Part shown: positions 1 through 9,195 of the stretch, piece after piece
Position numbering within the stretch: position 1 is the first letter of the stretch
Layout: each line of letters begins with the position of its first letter
Assembly: GCA_021324395.1 (NCBI GenBank)
Contig: JAJPJG010000012.1
Coordinates: forward strand, 1-64,000
Direction of reading: 5' to 3'
Length of the DNA stretch: 64,000 nucleotides
From: Spartobacteria bacterium
Lineage (GTDB): Bacteria > Verrucomicrobiota > Verrucomicrobiia > Chthoniobacterales > Chthoniobacteraceae
The notes under the pieces: generated by a model
Told to the model about the DNA's origin: nothing
Seen by the model: the letters and a program-made list of their open reading frames with translations, nothing else
The model's database searches: none
Position numbers and translations under genes: made by a program

Positions 1-65
1 AATTACAACTTATCGGATTTTCCGCGATGCCGATGGGGATCGGCTACGGGACGCGGAAAATCAAA

Positions 66-108
66 GCCGCCGCGGTGTTCGGGGGAGCACCGCGGCGGCA
101 CCATTTTT
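66..108 (+). terminator. Rho-independent terminator of an upstream gene
   Basis: A perfect 12-bp GC-rich inverted repeat (66-77 pairs with 88-99, 10-nt loop) is followed within five bases by a T5 run at 104-108. It probably ends a rightward gene whose body lies outside the window. It also argues that the following rhamnosidase starts after this hairpin, at 150, and not at the upstream in-frame ATG at 27. Confidence 0.6.
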
Positions 109-149
109 CAGATAAACCAAATTCAAGAAAACATTCGCCCGCAGCAACT

Positions 150-3100
150 ATGATCCTTCGCACTTGCTCTGCTTTTTCGGTGCGGAGTCAATACTCGCGC
201 GCTTTGGCGATCTTATGTATTACTTTAACTTTTCACCTCCTGCTTTCTGTCCAGGTCTTTGGAGCATCTTCGCTTGCCGTTAAAAAGGTAACCATCAATG
301 GCCGGGTCAATCCGCTCGGCATTTCGGCCTTGGATATTTCTTTCGGGTGGAGCGCTACTTCCGATGCTCGTGGCACACAGCAGCAGGCCTATCAAGTGCG
401 TGTCGGCACAAACGCCGGTCTTCAGGATGTCTGGGACTCAGGACTGATTCAATCCGCGCGACAGGTTGCCGTCTCGCTGCCCTCGAGCGTTCAGCTTCAG
501 CCCGCTACGCGCTACTATTGGCAGGTTAGAATTTGGGATACGACAGGATACACAAGTGACTGGAGCAGCCCTGCCTGGTTCGAGACAGGCTTGCTTACAG
601 TGTCCGATTGGACAGGGGCGGATTGGATCACCCGACCCAGTAGCAGTGGCACCGCTTCTCTTCCACTGCTGCGGGGCCAGTTCGTGGCTCGAGCCGCAGT
701 CGCCTCCGCCCGCGTCTATGCGTCGGCTCAGGGTCTCTACGAGGTATCCATCAATGGCCAAAAAGCGGGCGACCAATTCCTCGCGCCAGGTTGGACGAAC
801 TACAACGCACGGATTCAGTCTCAAACCTACGATATCACGAATCTGGTGCAAACCGGAACCAACGTCATCGGAGCGGCGTTGGCCGATGGATGGTTTCGCG
901 GCAAGGTAGGTCTCGACTGGACAAACCAGTATGGAACCCAGCTCGCATTTATCGCAAAAATCAAAGTCACCTATGCGGATGGTTCTACGGATTGGTTTGC
1001 GACTAACTCGAGCTGGAAGGCCGGAAGCGGCCCCTATGTCGCTGCCGACCTTCAGGACGGTGAAACCTATAATGCAAATCTGGAGCACTCTGGCTGGAAC
1101 ACCACGGCCTTTGATGCTTCAGGCTGGCTCGCCGTAACAACCGTTACGAATGTTTCGTCACGGCTTGTGCCGCAACCTGACGAACCCGTGCGGCAGGTAA
1201 CTGTGTTGACCGCGAAAAGCCGCACCCAAATCTTACCCGGAACTTTCATCTACGATCTTGGCCAGAACATGGTCGGCGTCATAAAGGTCCGGCTTAGCGG
1301 GACCGCCGGCCAAACCATCACCATTCGACACGGCGAGGAGATTTACCGGACCGGCAGCCAGACAGGCCAGCTATACACTGCGAACCTTCGCGGTGCGAAG
1401 GCTACCGACACTTATACTTTCGCTACGAGCGGCACTGTTACTTATCAGCCGAAATTTACACAGCACGGGTTTCGTTATGTCGAAATTACCGGAACGCCAA
1501 CTCCGCCGGTCGCCGCAGACGTGCAGGGAATCGTGATTTCATCCGATCTTACCGAGATCGGCGATCTCCAAACTTCCAATTCGATGCTCAACCAGCTGGT
1601 GAGTAATACCCGGTGGGGACAGCGTAGTAACTTTCTCTCCATCCCGACCGATACTCCAGCGCGCGACGAGCGGCTTGGCTGGACGGGCGATATCAGCGTC
1701 TTTGCGCCCGCGGCGGCACGCTACAAGGACACGCGCGCCTTTTTGATGAAATGGATGGCCGACGTGCGCGATACGCAGAAGGCTAACGGAAATATTCCGG
1801 CGGTTGTGCCCCAGCCGGGAACTCAGTTCGATGACACGGGTGTAGGTTGGGCGGACTGCTTTATTACAGTTCCATACTCGGTTTGGAAAGCTACCGGCGA
1901 CGAGCAAATCATCCGCCAAAACTGGACCGCAATGAAAGCATTCTACAGCTTTGTCTACAACAGCGCCACCGCCGATGGCGATTTGCTCGAACAAGGCCGC
2001 AGCAGTTGGTTCTCCGGCGACTGGCTGAGTCTTGAAGCTAACTGGAATCGGCTCGAAGAGCACAAGGTAATCGCTACTGCTTATTTTGCCGAGGACACGC
2101 GGATGATGTCCGAGATGGCTGCGGCGATGGGTGAGTCCGATCAGTCTGCGCAATGGGCGGCATTGGTGCCTCAGATTCATAGTGCTTTTGTGTCGGCTTA
2201 CCGCAGCGTGGATGGTTCCATTTACCAAGGCACTCAGTGCGCCTACGACTTGGCGCTCGGTATGAACATGATCGCCGACGCGGCGCAACGCGATCAGACC
2301 GCAGCACGATTTGTAGAAAAGGTCGCCGCCGATAACTATCATCTCCAGACTGGTTTCCTCGGCACGCCTTGGCTGTTGCCATCGCTAACCGGCATTGGCC
2401 GTAACGACCTCGCATTTCGTCTCCTGCTCAATCAGGACTATCCATCGTGGGGTTTCCCGATTTCGATGGGAGCGACTACAAATTGGGAACGATGGAACTC
2501 GATCCAGCCCGACGGAACATTCGGCGACGCCAGCATGAACTCATTTAATCACTATGCTTATGGCGCGGTTGCCGATTGGATGTTTGGGAACATCGGCGGC
2601 ATTCAAGCTTTGCAGCCAGGCTATAAACAATCGCTCATTGCTCCGCTCATTGGTTACGGAGGTTTGACTTCCGCAACCTGCTCGCAGGAAACTGTGTTTG
2701 GACGCCTCGCCACGAGTTGGAGCATTTCAGGGCAAAACATCGCTTTGCAGGTTGAAGTGCCGGTCAACACTACTGCGGTTGTCTATGTGCCGGCGAACGC
2801 CGGGACTACCGTTTATGAAAGTGGCGCGCCCGCCCAGACTGCGAACGGTGTGCAGCTTTTGCAAAGGGAGAACAGCCGCGCGCAGTTCCTCGTGGGCTCT
2901 GGAACATACGTATTTACAAGCGCCGCGCCGCTCCTTGCTCCGCCAAGCCTTGGCGTGACTGCCGGCAGAACGAGCGCCACGCTTACCTGGACTACTATTC
3001 AGGACGCTACAGGTTATAACGTCAAGCGCTCGCAGACATCCGGCGGCCCTTACACGACGATTGTGTCTGGTGTAACCGGAACGAGCTACACCGACACTAA

Positions 3101-5048
3101 TCTCACAAGCGGCACAGATTACTACTATGTCGTATCCGCCGTGGACGCGACGCGGGAAAGCGATAATTCAAAAGAAGTCGTCGCCCAGCCGCGCTTCGTG
3201 CTGAATGACGGATTCGAGACGCCGGTTACGAGCACCTTCATCTATAACCCATCCGGCAACGCGTGGACTTTTAGCGGATCATCGGGAAATGGCTCTGGCG
3301 TGTCACGCGATGGAAGCGGTTTCACGGCGAGCAATCCTAGTGCTCCCGAAGGTGTGCAGGTAGCCTTTCTCCAAAAGACAGGCAGCATTAGTCAGGCTAT
3401 AACCGGACTGACGCCCGGGACAGTTTATGCCGTGCTCTTTTCAGCAGCGAACCGTGCGACTTCGAGCTATAACGGCGGACAGTCATGGGACGTTCGCATT
3501 GATGGAAATGCCATTGCCAGCTATGCGCCTGGCGCCGCCGGGACTACCTATTCCACTTTTTCCACCGCCTTTAGAGCAACTGCGGCCAGTCACACGCTCT
3601 CATTTGCCGGGACTAACTTGAATTCCGGAGACACGACGGTTTTCATCGATAACGTGCGGATGATCGCAGCACCGGCCAACATGCCATTCGGAGTAACAGC
3701 GACACCCGACAATGCAAAGGTTTCCCTGACGTGGCAAGCCGCATCCAGCGCGAGCAGTTACAAAGTGAAGCGGTCGCTCACCAGTGGCGGGCCTTACGCT
3801 ACTGTTGCCGCGGGAGTCACAGGCACAACATACATCGATAATGCAGTGAGTAACGGTGTTACCTATTACTACGTCATATCAGGCGTGGATGCCACAGGTG
3901 AGAGCGACTCATACGAAGCGAGCGCCGCCCCGAATGCAATTAGCATCAACATTCCGAATTTTGGATTCGAAGCCCCGGCTACCTCTAGTTTCATCTATAA
4001 TCCCGCCGGAAGCTCGTGGACATTTAGCGGAGCAGCAGGAAACGGTTCGGGTGTTACCAGCAATGGAAGCATTTTTACATCGAGCAATGCCAATGCACCG
4101 CAGGGCGTGCAGGTGGCATTCTTGCAGAAGACAGGCACCATCTCTCAGACATTGAACGGTTTTGCGCCCGGCGCCGTTTATACCATTACCTTCTCGGCAG
4201 CGAACCGCGCTACGTCGGGTTTCAATGGCGCGCAATCCTGGAGCGTTAAGGTCGGTGGAACTACGATAGGCACCTTCGCCAACGAGCCGACAACCTACAC
4301 CGATTACACAGCGAGCTTTACCGCTTCAGCCACTACGCAAATCGTGAGTTTCGCAGGCACTGCCTCATCTGATAGGACTGTGTTTCTCGATTTTGTTCGA
4401 ATTACTGGAGCGGTGCCCCCTACGCCTACAGGTCTCGCTGCAGTTGTATCTCCCTCTTCCAGTCAGATTGCCCTTTCATGGAATGCAATAGGCGGTGCTA
4501 TGGGCTACATCGTAAAACGCGCAGATATAAACTCCGGTCCTTTCGCGCAGATCGCAGTCGTTACATCGACCAACTACGTCGACACGACGACGCTGCCGGG
4601 AAGAAGCTACTATTACGAACTTGACAGTCTTAACTCTGTTGGTAATAGCGCCGACTCTTTGATTGTTGGTGCGACAACTTACAGTTCAGCTGAGAATTGG
4701 AGGTATTCGCACTTCGGAGTGACAACCAACACAGGTGCTGCTGCCGATTCCGCTGATCCTGATGGTGATGGAATGACTAATGTCCAGGAGCGAATCGCGG
4801 GCACCGACCCGAACGACAGTGCAAGTCTTTTTAGAACTGGTCCGATAGTAATTAACGGCCATGATGTGTTGGTTAGTTTTCTCACGATTACCGGCTGGCA
4901 CTATCGCCTCGAGACTTCCGACGACCTGCGAGTATGGACTACGGTGCAGGACGGAATCGACGGCACAGGAGGTGTGGTGCAAGCCATTCATTTCGGAGGA
5001 GCTATCCTTTCAAGGCGTTTTTACAGGGTTATTGTTACTGCGCCTTAA
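150..5048 (+). CDS. Secreted multidomain alpha-L-rhamnosidase (GH78)
   Basis: A 1,632-residue exported enzyme predicted to release terminal alpha-L-rhamnose from plant or microbial glycans. The ATG at 150 opens a Sec signal peptide (about residues 1-38). The GH78 order follows: an Ig/FnIII-like domain (about 40-145), the rhamnosidase N domain, the concanavalin-like domain, then the (alpha/alpha)6 barrel. The signature DTPARDERLGWTGD lies at 501-514, with Asp501, Glu507 and Asp514 as likely active-site acids; Glu780 in GATTNWERW is the candidate general base. Three FnIII domains (about 930-1015, 1177-1260, 1422-1505) alternate with two near-identical beta-sandwich modules (about 1018-1175 and 1268-1420). 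The tail has a calcium-binding stalk with DPDGDGMTNVQERIAGTD near 1537 and a short beta domain. Base composition is less GC-rich than the rest of the window. Family assignment is strong; the natural substrate is unknown. Confidence 0.9.
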   Translation: MILRTCSAFSVRSQYSRALAILCITLTFHLLLSVQVFGASSLAVKKVTINGRVNPLGISALDISFGWSATSDARGTQQQAYQVRVGTNAGLQDVWDSGLIQSARQVAVSLPSSVQLQPATRYYWQVRIWDTTGYTSDWSSPAWFETGLLTVSDWTGADWITRPSSSGTASLPLLRGQFVARAAVASARVYASAQGLYEVSINGQKAGDQFLAPGWTNYNARIQSQTYDITNLVQTGTNVIGAALADGWFRGKVGLDWTNQYGTQLAFIAKIKVTYADGSTDWFATNSSWKAGSGPYVAADLQDGETYNANLEHSGWNTTAFDASGWLAVTTVTNVSSRLVPQPDEPVRQVTVLTAKSRTQILPGTFIYDLGQNMVGVIKVRLSGTAGQTITIRHGEEIYRTGSQTGQLYTANLRGAKATDTYTFATSGTVTYQPKFTQHGFRYVEITGTPTPPVAADVQGIVISSDLTEIGDLQTSNSMLNQLVSNTRWGQRSNFLSIPTDTPARDERLGWTGDISVFAPAAARYKDTRAFLMKWMADVRDTQKANGNIPAVVPQPGTQFDDTGVGWADCFITVPYSVWKATGDEQIIRQNWTAMKAFYSFVYNSATADGDLLEQGRSSWFSGDWLSLEANWNRLEEHKVIATAYFAEDTRMMSEMAAAMGESDQSAQWAALVPQIHSAFVSAYRSVDGSIYQGTQCAYDLALGMNMIADAAQRDQTAARFVEKVAADNYHLQTGFLGTPWLLPSLTGIGRNDLAFRLLLNQDYPSWGFPISMGATTNWERWNSIQPDGTFGDASMNSFNHYAYGAVADWMFGNIGGIQALQPGYKQSLIAPLIGYGGLTSATCSQETVFGRLATSWSISGQNIALQVEVPVNTTAVVYVPANAGTTVYESGAPAQTANGVQLLQRENSRAQFLVGSGTYVFTSAAPLLAPPSLGVTAGRTSATLTWTTIQDATGYNVKRSQTSGGPYTTIVSGVTGTSYTDTNLTSGTDYYYVVSAVDATRESDNSKEVVAQPRFVLNDGFETPVTSTFIYNPSGNAWTFSGSSGNGSGVSRDGSGFTASNPSAPEGVQVAFLQKTGSISQAITGLTPGTVYAVLFSAANRATSSYNGGQSWDVRIDGNAIASYAPGAAGTTYSTFSTAFRATAASHTLSFAGTNLNSGDTTVFIDNVRMIAAPANMPFGVTATPDNAKVSLTWQAASSASSYKVKRSLTSGGPYATVAAGVTGTTYIDNAVSNGVTYYYVISGVDATGESDSYEASAAPNAISINIPNFGFEAPATSSFIYNPAGSSWTFSGAAGNGSGVTSNGSIFTSSNANAPQGVQVAFLQKTGTISQTLNGFAPGAVYTITFSAANRATSGFNGAQSWSVKVGGTTIGTFANEPTTYTDYTASFTASATTQIVSFAGTASSDRTVFLDFVRITGAVPPTPTGLAAVVSPSSSQIALSWNAIGGAMGYIVKRADINSGPFAQIAVVTSTNYVDTTTLPGRSYYYELDSLNSVGNSADSLIVGATTYSSAENWRYSHFGVTTNTGAAADSADPDGDGMTNVQERIAGTDPNDSASLFRTGPIVINGHDVLVSFLTITGWHYRLETSDDLRVWTTVQDGIDGTGGVVQAIHFGGAILSRRFYRVIVTAP

Positions 5049-5261
5049 AAGGGCTTAATGTAACTATGCCTCAGCGTGGCACAGACGCGAATTTGGTTGG
5101 TTGGCTTGAGCTATCTTCAACGTGTGACAACAGTAATGGACGAAAACGCAGCGACTCCATTTTGAGGATAATGTTCTTGGATATGACAAACTTTCCATTG
5201 CGGCGTCTAAAAAGCTTGTCAAACCAGATATTGGGAAAAGCGTTTGGATAGATATTACTCA

Positions 5262-5310
5262 ATTTGGTTAACCAAGAGCTTGTTTTATCCATTCCAATAT
5301 CGGAAAGGAT
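5262..5310. other. Palindrome and imperfect hairpin next to a tRNA fragment
   Basis: The 310-bp gap between the two rhamnosidase-type genes is AT-rich and holds no gene I can support. It contains a perfect 12-bp palindrome (TTGGTTAACCAA, 5263-5274) and a 9-bp stem with one mismatch (5287-5295 with 5302-5310, 6-nt loop) that ends about 20 bp before the tRNA-like T-arm. Paired symmetrical elements beside a tRNA 3' end are common at integrase attachment sites; that reading is inference. Confidence 0.4.
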
Positions 5311-5331
5311 GAGCATTTGGTTCTTGCCGTC

Positions 5332-5356
5332 GTGGGTTCGAATCCCGCCGGCCCGA
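5332..5356 (+). other. tRNA 3'-end fragment (probable attachment-site scar)
   Basis: The bases form a complete T-arm: stem 5332-5336 with 5344-5348 (one G-T pair) and loop TTCGAAT at 5337-5343. A 7-nt acceptor strand CGGCCCG and discriminator A follow at 5349-5356, without encoded CCA. The matching 5' acceptor strand (CGGGCCG), D-arm and a convincing anticodon arm are absent from the preceding 100 bases, so this is not an intact tRNA gene. C1:G72 with A73 would fit tRNA-Pro, but the isoacceptor is uncertain. A duplicated tRNA 3' end is the usual footprint of site-specific integration, with the element on the left side, which is the side of the GH78 gene. Confidence 0.65.
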
Positions 5357-5358
5357 TT

Positions 5359-8300
5359 TTAATAGGTAAATTTCGCGGGAGCGAGCAAACCGTAAGGCAG
5401 GATTTCGTAATCCGCGCCATCGGCGGGAGCGTCGGGATAAGTCTCCCAAGCATTTGGTCCGGTCCAGCGCTGACCGCGCGGCTGCTTGCAAAAATGCGGG
5501 CCAAGCAGATTTTTCGGCGTGCCGATCACTTCGAGAGTTAACTCGTGAGTGCCTGCCGCTAACTCTTTTTCAATCTGCAATCGATAAGGCGGAAAAGCGA
5601 TGTCGCCGGCTGGTTCTTCGTTAAGTGTAACTGCAATCACTGAACCAGCCCATTCCGGCGTCTCGATTGCAAACTGCGTTGTAGTTTCATCGAGAGTAAT
5701 ACGCGCCGTGTAGAGTATGCTGCCTGGGTATTGAGCCAGTCCTTGTTTGGTCCAGTCGCCGATCTTTAGCGGAACAGGTGAAGTAATGCGAAATCCCGGT
5801 GAAGCTGGCTCGATTGCAAAATCACCTAGTAAATAAATGCGATCAATCTCGCAAAGGACATGAAAAGGACTGGCTGTCAGCGAGACAGTATTTCGTCCGG
5901 CGTGTAGAAACTCCCCGATTTTAACGGCACGGATTGTTTCATCGAACCATCGATGCGCATTTTCAAAGGATATAAGCCGGCCATTTACTTCCACACGGTA
6001 AAGTTCAGGTCTTTCAATGGCTAACTCTACTCCGCCAACCGGCAGTTGAGCTATCTCAAAATGATAGTCGACTCTAAATCCTGAGTTTGCACTGAATTGA
6101 AAGTCAAAGTAGTTGCGCCGAAACTGCACCGCACGATCCCATATATCGCGATCAAAACCGTGCGCCTGCCAGCAGAGTCTATTTGCGTGCGTTACATACA
6201 GACCCCGACGCATCGAATCAGAGAGCGTGAGATCGCAAAAGTCCAAACCAAGCACATTCGGCGAAGTCCTCTCAATACGTTCAAAACTGGAAATTGCTAT
6301 AGCTCTATCTCCGCGAAGCTTCGCTCGCTTCTTTGCAGGATACGATGTTTTGCTTACCAATAATACCGTGTGCCCGGCAGTAGGTAACTTCAATGGAATT
6401 ACGATTTCTGTCCCGTTGCGCCGAAAGTCCGGTCTTAGTGTCGCGCCTGTTATCGTCTCCAACTCATAGACATCGTCTCCAGAAATGGATAACTCGAACA
6501 ACACGGACGAAGAGCTGTGGTTTACGACGAAGTGCAATACTTCGTCTTCGTCCAAAATGCGCATGTGATGTCCAACCGTGGAAGGAAGGTGTCCCCCTTT
6601 GTGAGCGGTGATAAGCGGCGGCACCAGCTCATCCAGTTTTTGTTGCAACTCTTCGAAAGAAGCGACACACTGCCATTGGTCGCGGAACTTACCGGCTAAT
6701 ACCCGCGCTCGCTCGTCACGTATGCCATTTACAAACTCAGGCGGTTCACGAAGCAATAGTAGGATACCGCCAGTCGTAAGATAATTCTCGACTAGATTTA
6801 AAGTGCTATCACACCAGTTTTCCATGCCGTTAGGAATGATCAGGACTGAATAGCTGCAATTACCAATGCTTAGTCTACCGTTATTAGCTTTGCCAGAGTC
6901 TTCCATTAACAACTCGTCGCCCAGATCGAAATCCACTTGATGCCCGGCGAGCCATTGCACAAGTTGTGCCTCGCTATCACGTAAAGCTTCAAGCTTGTTG
7001 TCGCCGCTAAATACAGTCGCGGGCACTGAGACTTTGCATTCTGAAGACTCGCGGGCAGGATTGGCGTGAATCCATCCGGATGTAGTCGAGTGAAGCACCA
7101 GCACGCGATTGCGCTGCGCACCTTGCGACAAAAGGAACGAAAGCCTTGCTACGTGATCGGCATGTAAACGATAGCTCTTCCACCATGCACTATGATCGCT
7201 GAAGGTTTGTGGATGATCATATTTCCTGGCGCCGGAAATCGTCTCATAGCTCAGATGCTGGCTAATGAAGTTAACGCCATGCACCATTAGCCAGTCCGAT
7301 GCGCGCTTGAATTCTTCAAAGGTGGCTTCGTAGCCGCCAACTCCATGGCTTTCACAAAGCCGGCGAGTTAAACCCAGTTGATTCGCTGCACTATTGAGTT
7401 CGCGAAACGACATGACGTAATGCCCGCTGGCGACTGCGCTTTCAAAATCAATTTGCGGAGCGAGCATATCCACACCCGGCATTTGCATCCAGCGATAGGC
7501 GTCCATGCACGACGGACTAAGATATGGGTAAGGCCATTCCTGTTCCATGAAGTGACCGGAAAGCCGCAGGCCTGCTTGAGCGCACCATTCGTGGAGCGGC
7601 TTGAGAAAATGATGCGTCCACAATCGCTGAAGAGTTTTGTAGTAGTCGAAGCGAGTAGCTGTCGCGTTTTCCTGATCTACAAACAGATCGGCGAGCTTGT
7701 CCAATAGGTCATACCCATGCTCGTTGCGAAACTTAGCTAGAAAGGGCCATGACAATGGCAGGCCAATGCTGCGCGAATATGCACTCGATGTAGCAACTAA
7801 AGGTTCGTCACAAAAAATCGAGGTGATCGCTTTTTCAAAATCATTTCGGAATCGACTCGCGTAAGCCTCGTAAGTAGTCGCGATAAACTCACGCGCCACT
7901 TCGGGGCGTGTTGTATCCACCATCGGAAACCATGCTGTCCATGGGCTGCCGGACGCGCGGCGCAGAGCTAAAGTTAGAACGGGATTGGAAGCTAAAGCTT
8001 CATGAAGTCTGGCTGGGCTTAACTCTATGAGCCTTTCACCTTCGATTTGATAGGCTTTGAGTAGCTGGCCTTCAAAGCGAGCTGGTGCTTCTTTATGAAA
8101 AACCGCTTCGACGAATTGCGATGCGGCGTGTGGCAGCCTGGCAGAGACATGACCTCCTGCAAAGCCGGCTGGATAGCTATTCTCGTCATAGATATTGCAC
8201 TCCAGACCTAGTCTTTTGCACTCGCTTAACGCAAAGCTCCATAGCTCAAACCACCGCTCGGATAGATACTCGGTGATAAGCCCGGGACGCGGGTGAACAA

Positions 8301-8436
8301 AGACGCCGCCCATGCCTTGCTCCGCAAATTGCTCGAGCATTTCTGTGATTCGCGCCTCGGTCATTTCGCCATTCCACACCCACAACGGCATCGGGCGATA
8401 CGCTGCTGGCGGATTTCGGAATGCAGCCAAATCCAT
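5359..8436 (-). CDS. Putative alpha-L-rhamnosidase-like glycoside hydrolase (GH106-like)
   Basis: A 1,025-residue protein whose N-terminal part (PMPLWVWNGEMTE, GGVFVHPRPGL, YDENSYPAGFAGG) resembles the GH106 alpha-L-rhamnosidase family and related large hydrolases. Further conserved-looking stretches are IFCDEP near residue 210 and SGHFMEQEW. The last roughly 250 residues look like a GH2-type jelly-roll sugar-binding domain. No signal peptide is visible, so it probably acts in the cytoplasm on imported oligosaccharides, in contrast to the exported GH78 enzyme nearby. The ATG lies 3 bp after the trmD stop codon, so it is probably co-transcribed with trmD. Composition is less GC-rich than trmD. 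The stop codon lies 3 bp beyond the tRNA fragment. Exact substrate and catalytic acids are not determined. Confidence 0.7.
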   Translation of the reverse strand: MDLAAFRNPPAAYRPMPLWVWNGEMTEARITEMLEQFAEQGMGGVFVHPRPGLITEYLSERWFELWSFALSECKRLGLECNIYDENSYPAGFAGGHVSARLPHAASQFVEAVFHKEAPARFEGQLLKAYQIEGERLIELSPARLHEALASNPVLTLALRRASGSPWTAWFPMVDTTRPEVAREFIATTYEAYASRFRNDFEKAITSIFCDEPLVATSSAYSRSIGLPLSWPFLAKFRNEHGYDLLDKLADLFVDQENATATRFDYYKTLQRLWTHHFLKPLHEWCAQAGLRLSGHFMEQEWPYPYLSPSCMDAYRWMQMPGVDMLAPQIDFESAVASGHYVMSFRELNSAANQLGLTRRLCESHGVGGYEATFEEFKRASDWLMVHGVNFISQHLSYETISGARKYDHPQTFSDHSAWWKSYRLHADHVARLSFLLSQGAQRNRVLVLHSTTSGWIHANPARESSECKVSVPATVFSGDNKLEALRDSEAQLVQWLAGHQVDFDLGDELLMEDSGKANNGRLSIGNCSYSVLIIPNGMENWCDSTLNLVENYLTTGGILLLLREPPEFVNGIRDERARVLAGKFRDQWQCVASFEELQQKLDELVPPLITAHKGGHLPSTVGHHMRILDEDEVLHFVVNHSSSSVLFELSISGDDVYELETITGATLRPDFRRNGTEIVIPLKLPTAGHTVLLVSKTSYPAKKRAKLRGDRAIAISSFERIERTSPNVLGLDFCDLTLSDSMRRGLYVTHANRLCWQAHGFDRDIWDRAVQFRRNYFDFQFSANSGFRVDYHFEIAQLPVGGVELAIERPELYRVEVNGRLISFENAHRWFDETIRAVKIGEFLHAGRNTVSLTASPFHVLCEIDRIYLLGDFAIEPASPGFRITSPVPLKIGDWTKQGLAQYPGSILYTARITLDETTTQFAIETPEWAGSVIAVTLNEEPAGDIAFPPYRLQIEKELAAGTHELTLEVIGTPKNLLGPHFCKQPRGQRWTGPNAWETYPDAPADGADYEILPYGLLAPAKFTY

Positions 8437-8439
8437 CTG

Positions 8440-9111
8440 TTATTGCTCCAGCATATCGGGACGAACGCGCTTCGTTTTCTCGATCGCTTTTTGCTCGCGC
8501 CACTTCGCGATTTCGCCGTGATTGCCCGAAAGCAAAATATCCGGCACGCGCCATCCGCGAAACTCTACGGGACGCGTGTATTGCGGAAATTCGAGCAGAC
8601 CTTTCGCAAAGGAATCATCGGCTGCGGAGCATTCGTCGCCGAGCACGCATGGAATAAGCCGCACGACGGCATCGACGAAAACGAGCGCGGCGATTGCGCC
8701 ATTCGTCAGCACGTAATCGCCAATGGAAATTTCATCGTCCGCGAGATGATCGATGACGCGCTGGTCGATGCCTTCGTAGTGTCCACAAAGGATGATGAGA
8801 TGCTCCGCAGTTGAGAATTGCGCCGCGATTTTTTGCTCGAAACGGCGGCCACCGGGCGACATCAACACGACTTTTGTCGCCGGCCCGCGCAGTTCCTCCA
8901 CCGCTGCAAAAATCGGTTCACATTTCATCACCATGCCCTGGCCGCCGCCATAAGGCGCATCGTCGGTCGTGAGATGTTTGCCTTGTGCCCAGTCGCGCAA
9001 ATTATGAACGCGGATCGTCGCGAGGCCTTTTTCCTGCGCACGTTTCATCATGCTTTCGCCGAGCGCGCCTTCGCAGATTTTCGGAAACAACGTGAGGATA
9101 TCGATGCGCAC
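8440..9111 (-). CDS. trmD: tRNA (guanine-37-N1)-methyltransferase
   Basis: TrmD transfers a methyl group from S-adenosylmethionine to G37 of tRNAs that read CNN codons, which prevents +1 frameshifting. The 223-residue product has the SPOUT trefoil-knot signatures: VRIDILTLFP at the N terminus, DDAPYGGGQGMVMKCEP, the knot HYEGIDQRVIDHLADDEIS followed by GDYVLTNGA, and C-terminal PDILLSGNHGEIAKWR. The GTG at 9111 is chosen because it gives the usual N terminus; the in-frame upstream extension runs through a 7-bp-phased AT-rich repeat and looks non-coding. In many bacteria rplS follows trmD; here a glycoside hydrolase does. Confidence 0.95.
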   Translation of the reverse strand: MRIDILTLFPKICEGALGESMMKRAQEKGLATIRVHNLRDWAQGKHLTTDDAPYGGGQGMVMKCEPIFAAVEELRGPATKVVLMSPGGRRFEQKIAAQFSTAEHLIILCGHYEGIDQRVIDHLADDEISIGDYVLTNGAIAALVFVDAVVRLIPCVLGDECSAADDSFAKGLLEFPQYTRPVEFRGWRVPDILLSGNHGEIAKWREQKAIEKTKRVRPDMLEQ

Positions 9112-9124
9112 GATGAGATTAAGA

Positions 9125-9152
9125 ATTATGAATGAAAAATGATGAATTAAAT
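9125..9152. repeat. 7-bp-phased AT-rich simple repeat
   Basis: Four degenerate heptamers (ATTATGA, ATGAAAA, ATGATGA, ATTAAAT) start at 9125, 9132, 9139 and 9146 in strict 7-bp phase. They lie just upstream of the trmD GTG in the short divergent gap shared with the penicillin-binding protein gene. Confidence 0.55.
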
Positions 9153-9172
9153 TCGTGCTACACGAGCGCACG

Positions 9173-9193
9173 ATTCTCCATTCTACATTCTTC
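9173..9193. repeat. Three ATTCTNC heptamers before a start codon
   Basis: ATTCTCC, ATTCTAC and ATTCTTC occupy 9173-9193 back to back. The GTG start of the penicillin-binding protein gene follows after two bases, so the tract occupies the place where a ribosome-binding site would be expected. Confidence 0.55.
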
Positions 9194-9195
9194 CT

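Noticed and set aside
27-149. N-terminal extension of the GH78 gene to the ATG at 27
   Set aside because: It would translate through the perfect terminator hairpin at 66-99; the ATG at 150 gives a clean signal peptide.
5071-5316. 81-codon open frame on the minus strand between the two hydrolase genes
   Set aside because: No recognisable domain, overlaps the hairpin next to the tRNA fragment, and has no ribosome-binding site.
5270-5356. Complete tRNA gene
   Set aside because: Only T-arm and acceptor 3' strand can be folded; no matching 5' acceptor, D-arm or convincing anticodon arm.
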